Shown one piece after another: positions 16,901-25,813 of a stretch of 64,000 nt of DNA. Source of the DNA: an uncultured Prochlorococcus sp. (GTDB taxonomy: Bacteria; Cyanobacteriota; Cyanobacteriia; PCC-6307; Cyanobiaceae); NCBI GenBank assembly GCA_902537445.1, contig CACBBI010000002.1:1-64000 (forward strand), read 5' to 3'. The translations under genes were made by a program, and so were the position numbers. Numbering within the stretch: the stretch's first letter is position 1; each line of letters starts with the position of its first letter. The notes under the pieces were generated by a model. That model was not told where the DNA came from and did not search any database. It worked only from the letters and a program-made list of their open reading frames with translations.

Positions 16901-17827
16901 ATGCGTCTTTTACTACTTGGCTGCACTGGATTCGTTGGGAAAGAATTAGTACCAACACTACTTAATGAAAATCACGAAATATACCTTGTAAGTAGAAAAC
17001 CCATTAGTAAATTAAAGGTTGATTTAGATTTTAATAAGTTTAAATTTTTTCAAATAGATTTATCAAAAGAAAAAAACTGGAATAACGAAAATCTTCTAAA
17101 TATTTTAAGAGAGACAGATGGAATTATTAACTTAATGGGAGAACCTATAGCAGAAAAAAAATGGACTTCTGGACAAAAACAGGAGATTGAAAATAGTCGT
17201 ATTAAGACTACGAAATTTATGATGAACACCCTTAAAAATTTAAAAATAAACCCAAAAGTTATTATAAATGGATCAGCAATAGGTTATTACGGTACAAGTT
17301 TGTCTGGTGAATTCACTGAAAATAGTATTGGAGGAAAAGACTTTTTAGCTAATCTTTGCAAAAAATGGGAAGCGGTCGCTGCTGAAAAACCATTTTTCTC
17401 AAGGTTAGTTATTTTTAGAATTGGAATTGTTCTAGAAGCAGAGGGAGGAGCATTAGGAAAAATGCTCCCTATATTTAAAGTTGGATTAGGTGGACCAATT
17501 GGAGATGGTAAGCAATGGATGAGTTGGATTCATAGAACTGATTTATGTGCATTAATTACTCAAGCATTAGTTAATAAAAAGTATTCAGGAGTATTTAATG
17601 CTGTTGCACCAAATCCAGTATTAATGAGAGACTTTTCTCAGACTTTAGGCAAATGTCTAAATAGACCTAATTTACTTCCAGTACCTGGAGCGGTTTTAAA
17701 AATATTGTTAGGAGATGGTGCAAAAGTTGTATTGGAAGGCCAAAAAGTAATTAGTAGTAAACTCAAAAATTATCCTTTTAAATATCCTCTTCTTGAGAAA
17801 GCAATTTACGCCTCCACCAAGAATTAA
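16901..17827 (+). CDS. TIGR01777-type (YfcH/SulA-like) NAD-dependent epimerase family protein
   Basis: Short-chain-dehydrogenase-like protein of 308 residues. Rossmann motif GCTGFVGKEL at residues 7-16, then INLMGEPIAEKKWTSGQKQEIENSR (two adjoining pieces), the SAIGYYG catalytic segment and PGAVLKILLGDGAKVVLEGQKV at the end are typical of the YfcH/TIGR01777 group. Plant and cyanobacterial members are linked to cell or plastid division (GC1/SulA); the substrate is not established. The last 50 bases overlap the convergent membrane-protein gene. Confidence 0.85.
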   Translation: MRLLLLGCTGFVGKELVPTLLNENHEIYLVSRKPISKLKVDLDFNKFKFFQIDLSKEKNWNNENLLNILRETDGIINLMGEPIAEKKWTSGQKQEIENSRIKTTKFMMNTLKNLKINPKVIINGSAIGYYGTSLSGEFTENSIGGKDFLANLCKKWEAVAAEKPFFSRLVIFRIGIVLEAEGGALGKMLPIFKVGLGGPIGDGKQWMSWIHRTDLCALITQALVNKKYSGVFNAVAPNPVLMRDFSQTLGKCLNRPNLLPVPGAVLKILLGDGAKVVLEGQKVISSKLKNYPFKYPLLEKAIYASTKN

Positions 17828-18047
17828 TACCGTTTACTAAAGCACCAATAATAAGAATTGTTATTAATGGAACTACAAGAGGATTCCAAACTATCTGAAT
17901 AAAATTAATAAAAATAAATATGCCGTTTAATTGCATGATGATTGCAAAAATAAAAAATATTGCAAAAAAAATGACTGTAAATAAATTTATTAATAACAAA
18001 TTATCGATAATTTGTTTTAACTTATTTTGATTATTCTCCTTAGTCAT
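17778..18047 (-). CDS. hypothetical small membrane protein
   Basis: Unrecognised 89-residue protein with two hydrophobic segments (residues about 18-43 and 50-72) separated by a short loop, and a charged C-terminus (WWRRKLLSQEEDI). It reads as a two-helix inner- or thylakoid-membrane protein. The start overlaps the end of the LpxB-like gene by 8 bases, and the 3' end overlaps the epimerase gene from the opposite strand, so it is packed tightly but keeps a normal-looking frame. Function unknown. Confidence 0.6.
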   Translation of the reverse strand: MTKENNQNKLKQIIDNLLLINLFTVIFFAIFFIFAIIMQLNGIFIFINFIQIVWNPLVVPLITILIIGALVNGINSWWRRKLLSQEEDI

Positions 18048-19242
18048 TTTTTATAACAATATTCATATCATCAACCATTTTAAGACAAGCATTGTTTTCA
18101 CCCAGTCTTTTTTTGGCATTTTCATTACATGAGATCATAAACTTCTTATTTAGCTTTATAAGATAAATTATTTTTATGATCAATTTTATTGTCTGATTGA
18201 TTTGATCATTCTTATCTTTATAATTACTTGCACAAAAAACATATTTTCCAAGCAATCGTCTTTGCGCTTCTGCAAAAGATTTTGTAAATTGTGGACCTTT
18301 ACCCTCAATCTGAATAACTGGTTTTCCTAATCCAATCGCTTGCTCTGCTGCCGTTCCAGCCATGCAGATACAACATCTACTTTTCAATAATATTTTATCA
18401 AAATTATTCCAATATATATTCACTTTTAAAGATTTATATTGGAATTTCAAGAGATGCTTATCTCTTATTTTTTCTATTTTTAACCATTCTCTATTTTGAA
18501 ATATCTCTTTTATTTTTGATGAAGATAAAGCATTAACTATTGCAAAATTAAACTCAATTTTTTGGAAATATTTTAAATCTGAAAGTGCCTCTAATACCTC
18601 TAAAATCAATACAAAGTTATCTAAAATCTCAGGAAATCTACTTCCTGGAAATAATCCAATACAAAATTCAGATTTCTTAGATTCTTTTTTTCTACAGAAA
18701 AAATTATCCATGAATGGATTTCCTAAAAAAGAAACTTTCTTTTTTAATTGCAATGTTAAATCATCAGCTGTAAGAGAATCTCTTGTATATATTTTTTTTG
18801 CCTTATGTGAAAGCAAGAAAAATTTGGAAGGCCATGGTAATTTTAACTTACCCTCATAATGACTAGAATAAGCAACTAGATATGTAAAAAAATCTTTCTT
18901 ACAAACCCATGCAAAAAATACTGGCACAATATCTCCAACTACAAAAAAATAATCATATTTTTTGCTTATTTTATAAGTTAAAAATAATCTTTTGAGAAGA
19001 TAAAATATTTCTCCTCCAAATATCTCAGTTAATCTTCCCTGAAAAGAGTTATAGCCAATTCCTCCAGTACTAAATTCTTTAGTTTTTCCGATAATCTTAA
19101 TTTTTTCTTTTGCGTAATGGTTTCCTTTACCAACAATTGGCAAAGCATTAACAGAATAACCACTTTTTACAAATTGCTTACCTATTAAACTCCCAGATAG
19201 ATCTTCTCCATGCCCATTACTTAATATTAAAATTTTAGACAA
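18040..19242 (-). CDS. lipid-A-disaccharide synthase-like protein (TIGR03492 type)
   Basis: About 400 residues with GT-B glycosyltransferase character. The opening ILILSNGHGEDLSG and the segments VVGDIVPVFFAWVCKK, LGLFPGSRFPEI-like (IGLFPGSRFPEIL) and MAGTAAEQAIGLGKPVIQIEGKGPQFT match a cyanobacterial family annotated as LpxB-related (TIGR03492). True LpxB joins UDP-diacylglucosamine and lipid X; whether this paralogous family does so is unknown. It sits in a minus-strand run with the TPR gene one base upstream. Confidence 0.8.
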   Translation of the reverse strand: MSKILILSNGHGEDLSGSLIGKQFVKSGYSVNALPIVGKGNHYAKEKIKIIGKTKEFSTGGIGYNSFQGRLTEIFGGEIFYLLKRLFLTYKISKKYDYFFVVGDIVPVFFAWVCKKDFFTYLVAYSSHYEGKLKLPWPSKFFLLSHKAKKIYTRDSLTADDLTLQLKKKVSFLGNPFMDNFFCRKKESKKSEFCIGLFPGSRFPEILDNFVLILEVLEALSDLKYFQKIEFNFAIVNALSSSKIKEIFQNREWLKIEKIRDKHLLKFQYKSLKVNIYWNNFDKILLKSRCCICMAGTAAEQAIGLGKPVIQIEGKGPQFTKSFAEAQRRLLGKYVFCASNYKDKNDQINQTIKLIIKIIYLIKLNKKFMISCNENAKKRLGENNACLKMVDDMNIVIKND

Positions 19243-19243
19243 T

Positions 19244-19672
19244 TTAAAATTCCAACCATTTTTTAACTTTGGTTAACTCAGGCCAATCTGGATATCTACT
19301 TAATCCGTCTTCAACAGATTCTTTCAACTCACTTTTCACGTCTGGCATCATCATAGTCATTTTTTTTATTAACTCAATATGATCCCTAACGCCTTTATTA
19401 TTGGTTGCCAAAAGAGCTAAAGACAAATTCATTCTTGCTTGTGGATCTTGCTGATTTAATTGAACAGCTTGTCTCGCAGCTGACAAAGCTTCTTCATTAT
19501 TTTTCAAAAGTAGTTGAAGCCATGATAAACAAGTCCAGGCAGCAAAATGATTTGGAATTTGCTGTATAATTTTTTGAAAATCTTGAACGATTGGAATTAA
19601 ATCTTGCCCTGCTTTATATCTTGATAGAGCTGCATTAAAATCCTCTTCGATAGGATTAATTTCGTTATTCAT
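19244..19672 (-). CDS. TPR-repeat protein
   Basis: About 142 residues with at least two tetratricopeptide-like units (IVQDFQKIIQQIPNHFAAWT, then NNEEALSAARQAVQLNQQDP). Such repeats mediate protein contacts. No signal peptide. The ATG in front of NNEINPIEEDF is preferred because the longer frame runs into the end of the Fe-S carrier gene. Lies between the A-type carrier (5 bases upstream) and the LpxB-like gene. Partner unknown. Confidence 0.75.
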   Translation of the reverse strand: MNNEINPIEEDFNAALSRYKAGQDLIPIVQDFQKIIQQIPNHFAAWTCLSWLQLLLKNNEEALSAARQAVQLNQQDPQARMNLSLALLATNNKGVRDHIELIKKMTMMMPDVKSELKESVEDGLSRYPDWPELTKVKKWLEF

Positions 19673-19677
19673 TATTA

Positions 19678-20070
19678 TTAAACTGCAAAGGAGCTTCCAC
19701 AACCGCAAGTTTGAGAAGCATTGGGATTTACAAAATTAAAACCACCTCCAATTAATTCCTTACTAAAATCTAATTGCATTCCATAAATATATAAAAGACT
19801 TTTAGGATCACAAACTACTTGAAAGCTTTGATCAGCTTTTAATGAATAATCGTAAACTTTATCATCGGGATTTATTTCATTAGTTCCTATAAAATCCATC
19901 GTATAACTCATCCCACTACAACCGCCTGATCTTACCCCTACCCTTAGTGCTTTTTTATCACTTTGGCCCTTCAATAAATTTGAAATTTGTTCTATAGCAT
20001 CATTCGTAATTAAGATACCTTTGCCATCATCAGAATTTTTAATTTCCTGTTTAACTTCTACATTTTCCAT
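19678..20070 (-). CDS. A-type iron-sulfur carrier protein (SufA/IscA/HesB family)
   Basis: Delivers Fe-S clusters from the SUF scaffold to target proteins. The 130-residue protein has the three conserved cysteines, one in GGCSGMSYT and two in the C-terminal CGCGSSF. The acidic DDGKGILITNDAIEQI start of the domain is typical. I chose the ATG before ENVEVKQE because the upstream 20 codons (SCRLSFYIINS) look like non-coding DNA. The sufBCDS operon lies 37 kb away in this window, the normal separation in these cyanobacteria. It diverges from crtQ. Confidence 0.92.
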   Translation of the reverse strand: MENVEVKQEIKNSDDGKGILITNDAIEQISNLLKGQSDKKALRVGVRSGGCSGMSYTMDFIGTNEINPDDKVYDYSLKADQSFQVVCDPKSLLYIYGMQLDFSKELIGGGFNFVNPNASQTCGCGSSFAV

Positions 20071-20169
20071 AAACCAAGGATTTCTACTATTTATAATATA
20101 AAAACTTAATCGACAGGATGCATAGAACAAACATTATCCAAACTTGATTTGTTATAATTCTAAGAAAAA

Positions 20170-21624
20170 GTGAAAATTGCAATAGTTGGTTCTGGATTAG
20201 CTGGTCTCACAGCAGCAGTCAATTTAGTTGATGAAGGCCACGAAGTAGAAATTTACGAGAGCAGGTCATTTTGGGGAGGTAAAGTGGGAAGTTGGGAAGA
20301 TAAGGATGGCAACCACATAGAAATGGGATTACATGTATTTTTCTACAATTATGCAAATCTTTTTAAATTAATGAAAAAAGTGGGAGCTTTAGACAATTTA
20401 CTCCCGAAAGATCATACTCATCTATTTATCAATAATGGTGGTAATTTAAAATCTTTAGACTTCAGATTCCCTTTAGGTGCTCCATTTAATGGACTAAAAG
20501 CTTTTTTTACCACCGAACAACTTACTTGGGTAGATAAGTTCAGAAATGCCTTAGCTTTAGGAACAAGTCCAATAGTTAGAGGATTGATAGACTATGAAGG
20601 CGCAATGAAAATAATTAGAGATCTAGATAAAATTAGTTTTAAAGAATGGTTTTTAAACCATGGTGGAAGTGAAAAAAGCTTAGAAAGAATGTGGGATCCA
20701 ATCGCATATGCTTTAGGTTTTATTAATTGCAAAGATATTTCAGCAAGATGCATGCTAACTATCTTCATGATGTTTGCTTCAAAAACAGAAGCCTCAAAAC
20801 TTAATCTTTTAAAAGGGTCTCCACATAAGTGGTTAACTCAACCTATTGTCGACTACATCACAAACAAAGGAGCAAAAATACATCTCAACCATAAGGTAGA
20901 AGAAATCATTTATGAAAAGGAATCTTCCTCTTATTCAGTTAATCAATTAAAAATATCTTCTCCTACAGGAATTAAGGCAGTGTTTGCAGATAAATTTCTA
21001 GCTGCCTGTGATGTTCCTGGAATAAAAAAAATAATTCCAAAAGAATGGTATCAATTTAGAGAATTTGAAGGTTTAAAAAAACTTAGAGCTGTTGCTGTTG
21101 CCACAATCCAGTTAAGATATGACGGTTGGGTTACTGAATTACAAAAAGATAATACTGGAAACGAACCAATTGGACTAGATAACCTTCTTTATACCGCTGA
21201 TGCCTCTTTCAGTTGTTTTGCTGATTTAGCACTAGCAAGTCCAGCAGATTATAGAAAAAAAGATATGGGATCACTTCTCCAATGTGTTTTAACTCCTGGC
21301 GATAGATGGATGGGAAGATCTACAGAAAGAATTACAAAAGAAATAGATAAAGAGGTTCGCCGTCTATTCCCATCCTCAAAAAACCTTAAATTGCTTTGGA
21401 GTAATGTAGTACAAATTCCACAATCACTCTACAGAGAAGCTCCCGGTATGGAACCTTTCAGACCTAATCAAAAAACATCGGTATCTAATTTCTTCATGGC
21501 TGGTAGTTATACAAAACAAGATTACATAGACTCTATGGAGGGAGCTACCATGAGTGGTCATTTGGCTGCTGCTGCAATTTTAGAGAAGAAAGCAGAATTA
21601 GCAAAGAATCTTGCAGTAAGTTAA
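20170..21624 (+). CDS. crtQ: zeta-carotene desaturase
   Basis: FAD enzyme that converts zeta-carotene to lycopene. The N-terminus has the dinucleotide motif [10 protein letters not shown] (residues 7-16) then [18 protein letters not shown], and the C-terminus has [19 protein letters not shown], typical of plant/cyanobacterial Zds rather than bacterial CrtI. Length 484 residues is normal. Start codon is GTG, which directly gives the MKIAIVGSG start of the family; no ATG lies nearby. The following gene begins within 4 bases of its stop. Confidence 0.95.
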   Translation: MKIAIVGSGLAGLTAAVNLVDEGHEVEIYESRSFWGGKVGSWEDKDGNHIEMGLHVFFYNYANLFKLMKKVGALDNLLPKDHTHLFINNGGNLKSLDFRFPLGAPFNGLKAFFTTEQLTWVDKFRNALALGTSPIVRGLIDYEGAMKIIRDLDKISFKEWFLNHGGSEKSLERMWDPIAYALGFINCKDISARCMLTIFMMFASKTEASKLNLLKGSPHKWLTQPIVDYITNKGAKIHLNHKVEEIIYEKESSSYSVNQLKISSPTGIKAVFADKFLAACDVPGIKKIIPKEWYQFREFEGLKKLRAVAVATIQLRYDGWVTELQKDNTGNEPIGLDNLLYTADASFSCFADLALASPADYRKKDMGSLLQCVLTPGDRWMGRSTERITKEIDKEVRRLFPSSKNLKLLWSNVVQIPQSLYREAPGMEPFRPNQKTSVSNFFMAGSYTKQDYIDSMEGATMSGHLAAAAILEKKAELAKNLAVS

Positions 21625-21627
21625 TTG

Positions 21628-22098
21628 ATGGGTACTTGGCTTAAACATGACGTAATAACAGTTGTTAATGCGCCTCTTGAAAATGTTTGGGATACATGGA
21701 GCGATTTAGACTCAATGTCACTTTGGATGAGCTGGATTGAATCTGTAAAAACAGTTGATGAAGAGACTAATAAGTTACCAGATTTAACAGAATGGACTTT
21801 GGCTGCAAATGGCTTTAGGTTTAAATGGAAAGCTCAAATTACAGAAAGGGTTGAAAAAAGCAAACTCAAATGGAAATCTATAGGAGGTTTACCAACTGAG
21901 GGATCAGTAGTTTTCGAAAGTAAAACTGATCAAATCACAACGGTAAATTTGGCAATAACCTATGAGCTACCTAAAATGATTGCGCGTTTTATGGAAGAAA
22001 ATATCTTAGGCAAAATGGTTACAAACGAATTACAGGCCAACATAGATAGATTCAAAGATTTAGTTGAAAAGAACTATTCAAAAAATTTTTCTAACTAA
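21628..22098 (+). CDS. SRPBCC (START-like) family protein
   Basis: About 156 residues with the helix-grip layout of polyketide-cyclase/dehydrase-like proteins: GTWLKHDVITVVNAPLENVWDTW at the start, ITERVEKSKLKWKSIGGLPTEGSV in the middle, and a long C-terminal helix (NELQANIDRFKDLVEK). The fold binds hydrophobic small molecules. It begins 4 bases after crtQ, and this pairing is conserved in cyanobacteria as far as I recall, suggesting a role in carotenoid handling; that is inference. The ATG one codon after a TTG is chosen. Confidence 0.82.
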   Translation: MGTWLKHDVITVVNAPLENVWDTWSDLDSMSLWMSWIESVKTVDEETNKLPDLTEWTLAANGFRFKWKAQITERVEKSKLKWKSIGGLPTEGSVVFESKTDQITTVNLAITYELPKMIARFMEENILGKMVTNELQANIDRFKDLVEKNYSKNFSN

Positions 22099-22888
22099 AA
22101 ATATTAATTGCCAGTTCTAGCAGTCCTTCAAAAGTATATTTTTGTGCCTGACTATCAACTCTTCCAAAAATCTTTTTACATATTTTTGTTGTCTGAGGTC
22201 CAATAGTTAACAACTTAATCTCATCAAAATATTCTAACCATTGTTTACCAAGTTTTTTTTCTAATAAAAAAGCAGCATTTACTACGGTTTTACCGCTTGA
22301 GAAAATAATTGCATCTACTTTTCGATTAGAAATAATATCAATTGTTTCTTCTGGAATTGATTCAGGACATCTAGTTTCATATGCAGCAACCTCAAATACA
22401 CGTGCACCAGCCTTTCTAAATTGATCTGCAATTAGATCCCTACCACCTGTTTGAACTCTCGGTACAAAGACTCGAAGTCCATAACCAGATACTGGGAAAT
22501 TATCAATTAAACTTTCAGCAACGAATTCTGGAGGTATGAAATCAGCCTTAATTCCAAAATCATCAAGAGTTTTTGAGGTTTTTTCTCCGACTACGGCGAT
22601 TTTTGTTTTTTTAGAACATTCTTTTAATGAACTACTAAAATGTCTAAGTCTTTTATCCACAAATTTGATCCCATTACTACTGGAAAAAATAATCCAATGA
22701 AAATCATTTATTTGATTTAATGCTTCGTCAAGAGGATTCAAATCATCAGGTTCACCAATACTTATTGCAGGCAAATCAAATACATTAGCGCCCTTGCTTG
22801 TGAATATCTTTTTTATATCCAATATCCCTTCTTTTGATCGAGTAATAATTATATTTCTTTGATCAAGGGGTATATCAACTATTGGCAT
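22091..22888 (-). CDS. hemD: uroporphyrinogen-III synthase
   Basis: Closes and inverts ring D of hydroxymethylbilane, the branch point for heme, chlorophyll and cobalamin. HemD is poorly conserved; recognition rests on NIIITRSKEGILDIKKIFTSKG, WIIFSSSNGIKF, GEKTSKTLDDFG, FVPRVQTGGRDLIADQFRKA and IFSSGKTVVNAAF followed by LLTIGPQTTKIC. About 265 residues. I chose the second ATG (MPIVDIPLDQ) because GAGG lies six bases ahead of it; the first ATG is 15 bases upstream. Overlaps the end of rbfA, so likely coupled. Confidence 0.9.
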   Translation of the reverse strand: MPIVDIPLDQRNIIITRSKEGILDIKKIFTSKGANVFDLPAISIGEPDDLNPLDEALNQINDFHWIIFSSSNGIKFVDKRLRHFSSSLKECSKKTKIAVVGEKTSKTLDDFGIKADFIPPEFVAESLIDNFPVSGYGLRVFVPRVQTGGRDLIADQFRKAGARVFEVAAYETRCPESIPEETIDIISNRKVDAIIFSSGKTVVNAAFLLEKKLGKQWLEYFDEIKLLTIGPQTTKICKKIFGRVDSQAQKYTFEGLLELAINIFS

Positions 22889-23267
22889 CCTTGTCCTCAA
22901 CATTAGTATTTTGATTTTTATTTTTTAATTCATCGAGAAGTTTCAAGACTGATAATCCTTTATCAAGAACAACATCGTCTTTAAAAATTATCTCTGGAAC
23001 TCTTCTCATCTCTATTCTTTTTCCTAAACTATGCCTTATAGAGCTTTTAGCAGTATTCAAGTTTGCTACAATCTCCTTTCTCACTTTCTCTTGAGCAGTT
23101 GAAGTTATGTAAATTTTACAATGTTGCAAATCACCTGATAAATCAATCTTAGAAATATTGACGAAATGATCTCTAATAAGATCATTTTCCAAATCATTCT
23201 GCAAAATAAGGGTTATTTCTTTCTTCAAAAGAGAAGAAACTTTTGCAAGACGGTAATTATTTGGCAT
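22875..23267 (-). CDS. rbfA: ribosome-binding factor A
   Basis: Binds the 30S subunit and helps 16S rRNA maturation at the 5' helix. The 130-residue protein has the KH-like fold signals RLAKVSSLLKKEITLILQNDL, HCKIYITSTAQEKVRKEI and GKRIEMRRVPEIIFKDDVVLD split around the conserved RxxPxIxF element. It overlaps the DUF751 gene upstream by one base (shared stop/start) and hemD downstream by 14 or more bases. Confidence 0.95.
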   Translation of the reverse strand: MPNNYRLAKVSSLLKKEITLILQNDLENDLIRDHFVNISKIDLSGDLQHCKIYITSTAQEKVRKEIVANLNTAKSSIRHSLGKRIEMRRVPEIIFKDDVVLDKGLSVLKLLDELKNKNQNTNVEDKDANS

Positions 23268-23485
23268 TATGGTTGTAAATTTATTGGGCTTGTCATCGCT
23301 TGCAAAACAAAATAAACAGTTATGAAAGCACTTAAGACAGAAGATATCAAACCTACTATCGTGAGTGGATTTGATCTATTCTTGAATAAAGGTTCAAGCA
23401 AAGCAACGAGTCCCCCAACAATGATGGATATCAAATACTTTGGATATCTTGCAACATTAGAGAAAAATTCGCCCATCAGCTCCAC
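23267..23485 (-). CDS. DUF751 small membrane protein
   Basis: 72 residues. The N-terminus GEFFSNVARYPKYLISIIVGG followed by a hydrophobic segment, a short polar gap (KNRSNP) and a second hydrophobic segment matches DUF751, a family of cyanobacteria and plastids of unknown function. Two membrane helices are expected. The GEFFSN start is preceded by MELM, so the first or fourth residue may be the true start. Head of a tight DUF751-rbfA-hemD unit. Confidence 0.75.
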   Translation of the reverse strand: MELMGEFFSNVARYPKYLISIIVGGLVALLEPLFKNRSNPLTIVGLISSVLSAFITVYFVLQAMTSPINLQP

Positions 23486-23530
23486 AAATAGATTACTTTT
23501 TTAGCTAAGTTTTAACAAACATTAAACAGC

Positions 23531-24256
23531 ATGATCACATTATATCAATTTAGGCATAGTGCTTTTTGTTTAAAAACAAGAATGGCTCTTCATGCAAAAA
23601 AACTACAATATCGAGTTGAAGAAGTAACACCTGGAATAGGCCAATTTGAAATCTTTAAATTATCAGGTCAAAAAAAAGTACCTGTAATTGTCGATAGTAA
23701 TGATCAAGTTATTAATGACTCTTCAACTATTTGCGAATATATAGATAAAAAAAATGATAACAATCCACTCTTTCCTAAGGACCCAATATTATTCGCACAA
23801 TGCAAATTAATTGAAGACTGGGCAGACACTACAATGGCTACAACATGTAGAAAAGCTTTAATAAGATCTGCGATAGAAAATCCACAGTTAAGAACTGCAT
23901 TACTTCCAGATGAAATACCTTCTTCAGTTAAAAGTATTGTTGATAAATTACCTTTTGAAAATCTTAGTAAAATTTCTAATGTAGTTTTGTCTTCTAAAGA
24001 TAATTTAGAACTCCAAAAATTACTGGAAGCTTTGTCAAAATCTTTGATCAACAAAAAATATTTAGTTGGAGATAGTTTATCAATTGCAGATATTTCAATT
24101 GCTGCTCAATTATCCCTTCTTAAATTTCCAAAGTCTGCAGGACCAATTCTTTCAGGAGAGGGGAGCCAAGAATACATAAATAACCCTTATTTAGAAAATC
24201 TTTTTATGTGGAGGAACAACTTAGAAGAATATCTTTTTAGTGCTAACTCTCAATAA
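23531..24256 (+). CDS. glutathione S-transferase family protein
   Basis: 241 residues with an N-terminal thioredoxin-like GST domain (TLYQFRHSAFCLKTRMAL, residues 3-20, with Ser-x-x-Cys at the redox position; then KVPVIVDSNDQVINDSSTI) and an all-helical C-terminal domain ending DSLSIADISIAAQLSLL. Similar to the beta/omega-like cyanobacterial GSTs; exact substrate unknown. It is divergent from DUF751 and converges with a secreted protein gene, overlapping it by 14 bases. Confidence 0.85.
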   Translation: MITLYQFRHSAFCLKTRMALHAKKLQYRVEEVTPGIGQFEIFKLSGQKKVPVIVDSNDQVINDSSTICEYIDKKNDNNPLFPKDPILFAQCKLIEDWADTTMATTCRKALIRSAIENPQLRTALLPDEIPSSVKSIVDKLPFENLSKISNVVLSSKDNLELQKLLEALSKSLINKKYLVGDSLSIADISIAAQLSLLKFPKSAGPILSGEGSQEYINNPYLENLFMWRNNLEEYLFSANSQ

Positions 24257-24950
24257 ATTCAAACCTCAATTTATATTTATTTGTTTTGATAGCATGAATA
24301 GAAGGATCACCAACTTTTGAACCATAAGAAGCAAGATATTGCACTCCACAAATTGATGGTTTGATTGAATTATCAACTTCCAATATTTCTTCGGAACATT
24401 TTTGAAATTTACTAATGGTCTCTACCTGATTAATCCTTGAAGCACCTGGCTTATGCGCTGTTTGTATAACTAGCTCATCTGCGAAAAAAATATCATCATC
24501 TTGAATCTGATTCCTACCTGTAATTCTTGAATCGATATAAAAATCATCTTTTAAATAAGTAATTTGATTATTAATAGATTGAGGATCATTTACAACCTTG
24601 ATTAAGGTGTCACCAAATATTGCTTTTCCAATAGATTCAGAATTTTTTGCACGATTACCAACAATTAAATCTGAATCATTCTTAAAGAAATTTACTTTAT
24701 AAATAACTGGCTCTTCCGAATCATTCATTATATCTTGAGAAGTAACAAGCCAATTCCCCTCGAACCATTTAGGATAAATTAAATCCTTAGATATATCAGA
24801 TAATTTAAAATTTGGCAAATATAATTCTGGCCATTGATTTACACGATATTCCAAAAACTCTCGTACGTTAGAATCTACTACAGCAAAAGAACTTTCTAAA
24901 AAAATTCCTTGAAAAATCAAGCAAAGAAGTAATCCAAAAAGAATTTTCAT
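24243..24950 (-). CDS. secreted/lumenal hypothetical protein (DUF6816-like)
   Basis: 235 residues with a clear signal peptide: MKILFGLLLCLIFQGIFLESSFA, cleavage likely after SFA. The mature part has FLEYRVNQWPELYLPNFKLSD, then YPKWFEGNWLVTS and later VETISKF. This YPxWFxGxW layout recalls a cyanobacterial and plant lumen family that I believe is DUF6816; the match is from memory. It is lipocalin-like in feel, but I cannot show that. Starts one base away from the divergent CRR7-like gene, so both promoters lie within coding DNA. Confidence 0.65.
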   Translation of the reverse strand: MKILFGLLLCLIFQGIFLESSFAVVDSNVREFLEYRVNQWPELYLPNFKLSDISKDLIYPKWFEGNWLVTSQDIMNDSEEPVIYKVNFFKNDSDLIVGNRAKNSESIGKAIFGDTLIKVVNDPQSINNQITYLKDDFYIDSRITGRNQIQDDDIFFADELVIQTAHKPGASRINQVETISKFQKCSEEILEVDNSIKPSICGVQYLASYGSKVGDPSIHAIKTNKYKLRFEFIES

Positions 24951-24951
24951 T

Positions 24952-25209
24952 ATGTCAAATCCACTAATAAGAGCATCAGATCATTATGTATTATTAGAGC
25001 CAGACTCAAAAGAAAAAATTGTATCAAAGCAAGAAGCAATTTTATGGTTGAAGAATTGGCTTAGTAAGACAGAAACACAAACAATATATCAAAATATAGA
25101 AGATCCTGATCAGGAATTTTTAGAAGAATTATTGGAAAGCACTTATGAATTAGAAATAAAATTTGGATTCGTTATCAAATGGTTTGCAGTAAGAATTGAA
25201 CCAGATTAA
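24952..25209 (+). CDS. CRR7-like (chlororespiratory reduction 7) family protein
   Basis: 85 residues, soluble, acidic. The N-terminal YVLLEPDSKEKIVSKQEAILWL and the C-terminal ELEIKFGFVIKWFAVRIEP fit the small CRR7 family of cyanobacteria and chloroplasts, which in plants is needed for NDH complex assembly. Assignment rests on overall pattern and size and is moderate. It starts one base from a divergent gene on the minus strand and its stop overlaps aroK by 4 bases. Confidence 0.6.
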   Translation: MSNPLIRASDHYVLLEPDSKEKIVSKQEAILWLKNWLSKTETQTIYQNIEDPDQEFLEELLESTYELEIKFGFVIKWFAVRIEPD

Positions 25210-25763
25210 CTAATTATTTCTTTATGAATTGCATTAATTATTTTCATAGCGACTTCTTCAATATTTTCCTTTTTTACCTGAATTCTTAAATCTGCTTGAG
25301 AATACAAATTTTCTCGAGATTGAAAAATACTCATATATAAATCATTTAGATTCTTTCCCTGAAGAAGTGGTCTATTTTCAATTTCATTTTTCAATCGTTC
25401 AATTGCTATATCTTTGTCGAGATCTATCCAAGCAATTATTCCCTGTCTTAAGATTCCCCAATTTTCCGACTTGGTAACTATTCCTCCCCCAGTTGAGATT
25501 ACTAATGAAGGAATTTTGATAGTTTCTTTAAGGCAGTTTGCTTCTAATTCACGGAAATTATCTTCTCCTTCATCATTAAAAATTTGATTGATAGATTTTT
25601 TTGCCAACTTCTCTATTAATGAATCTAAATCAATGTATTTATACTTTAATAATTCAGCTAGCTTCAAACCAGTTTGTGACTTACCAGAACCCATCATTCC
25701 TATTAAAAATATGCTTCTGCCCTTGATAGTATGAACTGTTTTTTCGATAATGGATTGTTCCAT
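25206..25763 (-). CDS. aroK: shikimate kinase
   Basis: Phosphorylates shikimate at O3 in aromatic amino-acid synthesis. Has Walker A GMMGSGKSQTG (residues 22-32), DLDSLIE for shikimate binding, NFRELE, the STGGGIV motif, and ENRPLLQ with the lid Arg. Length of 185 residues is normal. It faces the tandem PTPS gene across 50 bases. Confidence 0.95.
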   Translation of the reverse strand: MEQSIIEKTVHTIKGRSIFLIGMMGSGKSQTGLKLAELLKYKYIDLDSLIEKLAKKSINQIFNDEGEDNFRELEANCLKETIKIPSLVISTGGGIVTKSENWGILRQGIIAWIDLDKDIAIERLKNEIENRPLLQGKNLNDLYMSIFQSRENLYSQADLRIQVKKENIEEVAMKIINAIHKEIIS

Positions 25764-25813
25764 AAAGACAAAAGCGTATTTAAAACCTTAAGATAGTATT
25801 ATCGCAGACAGGT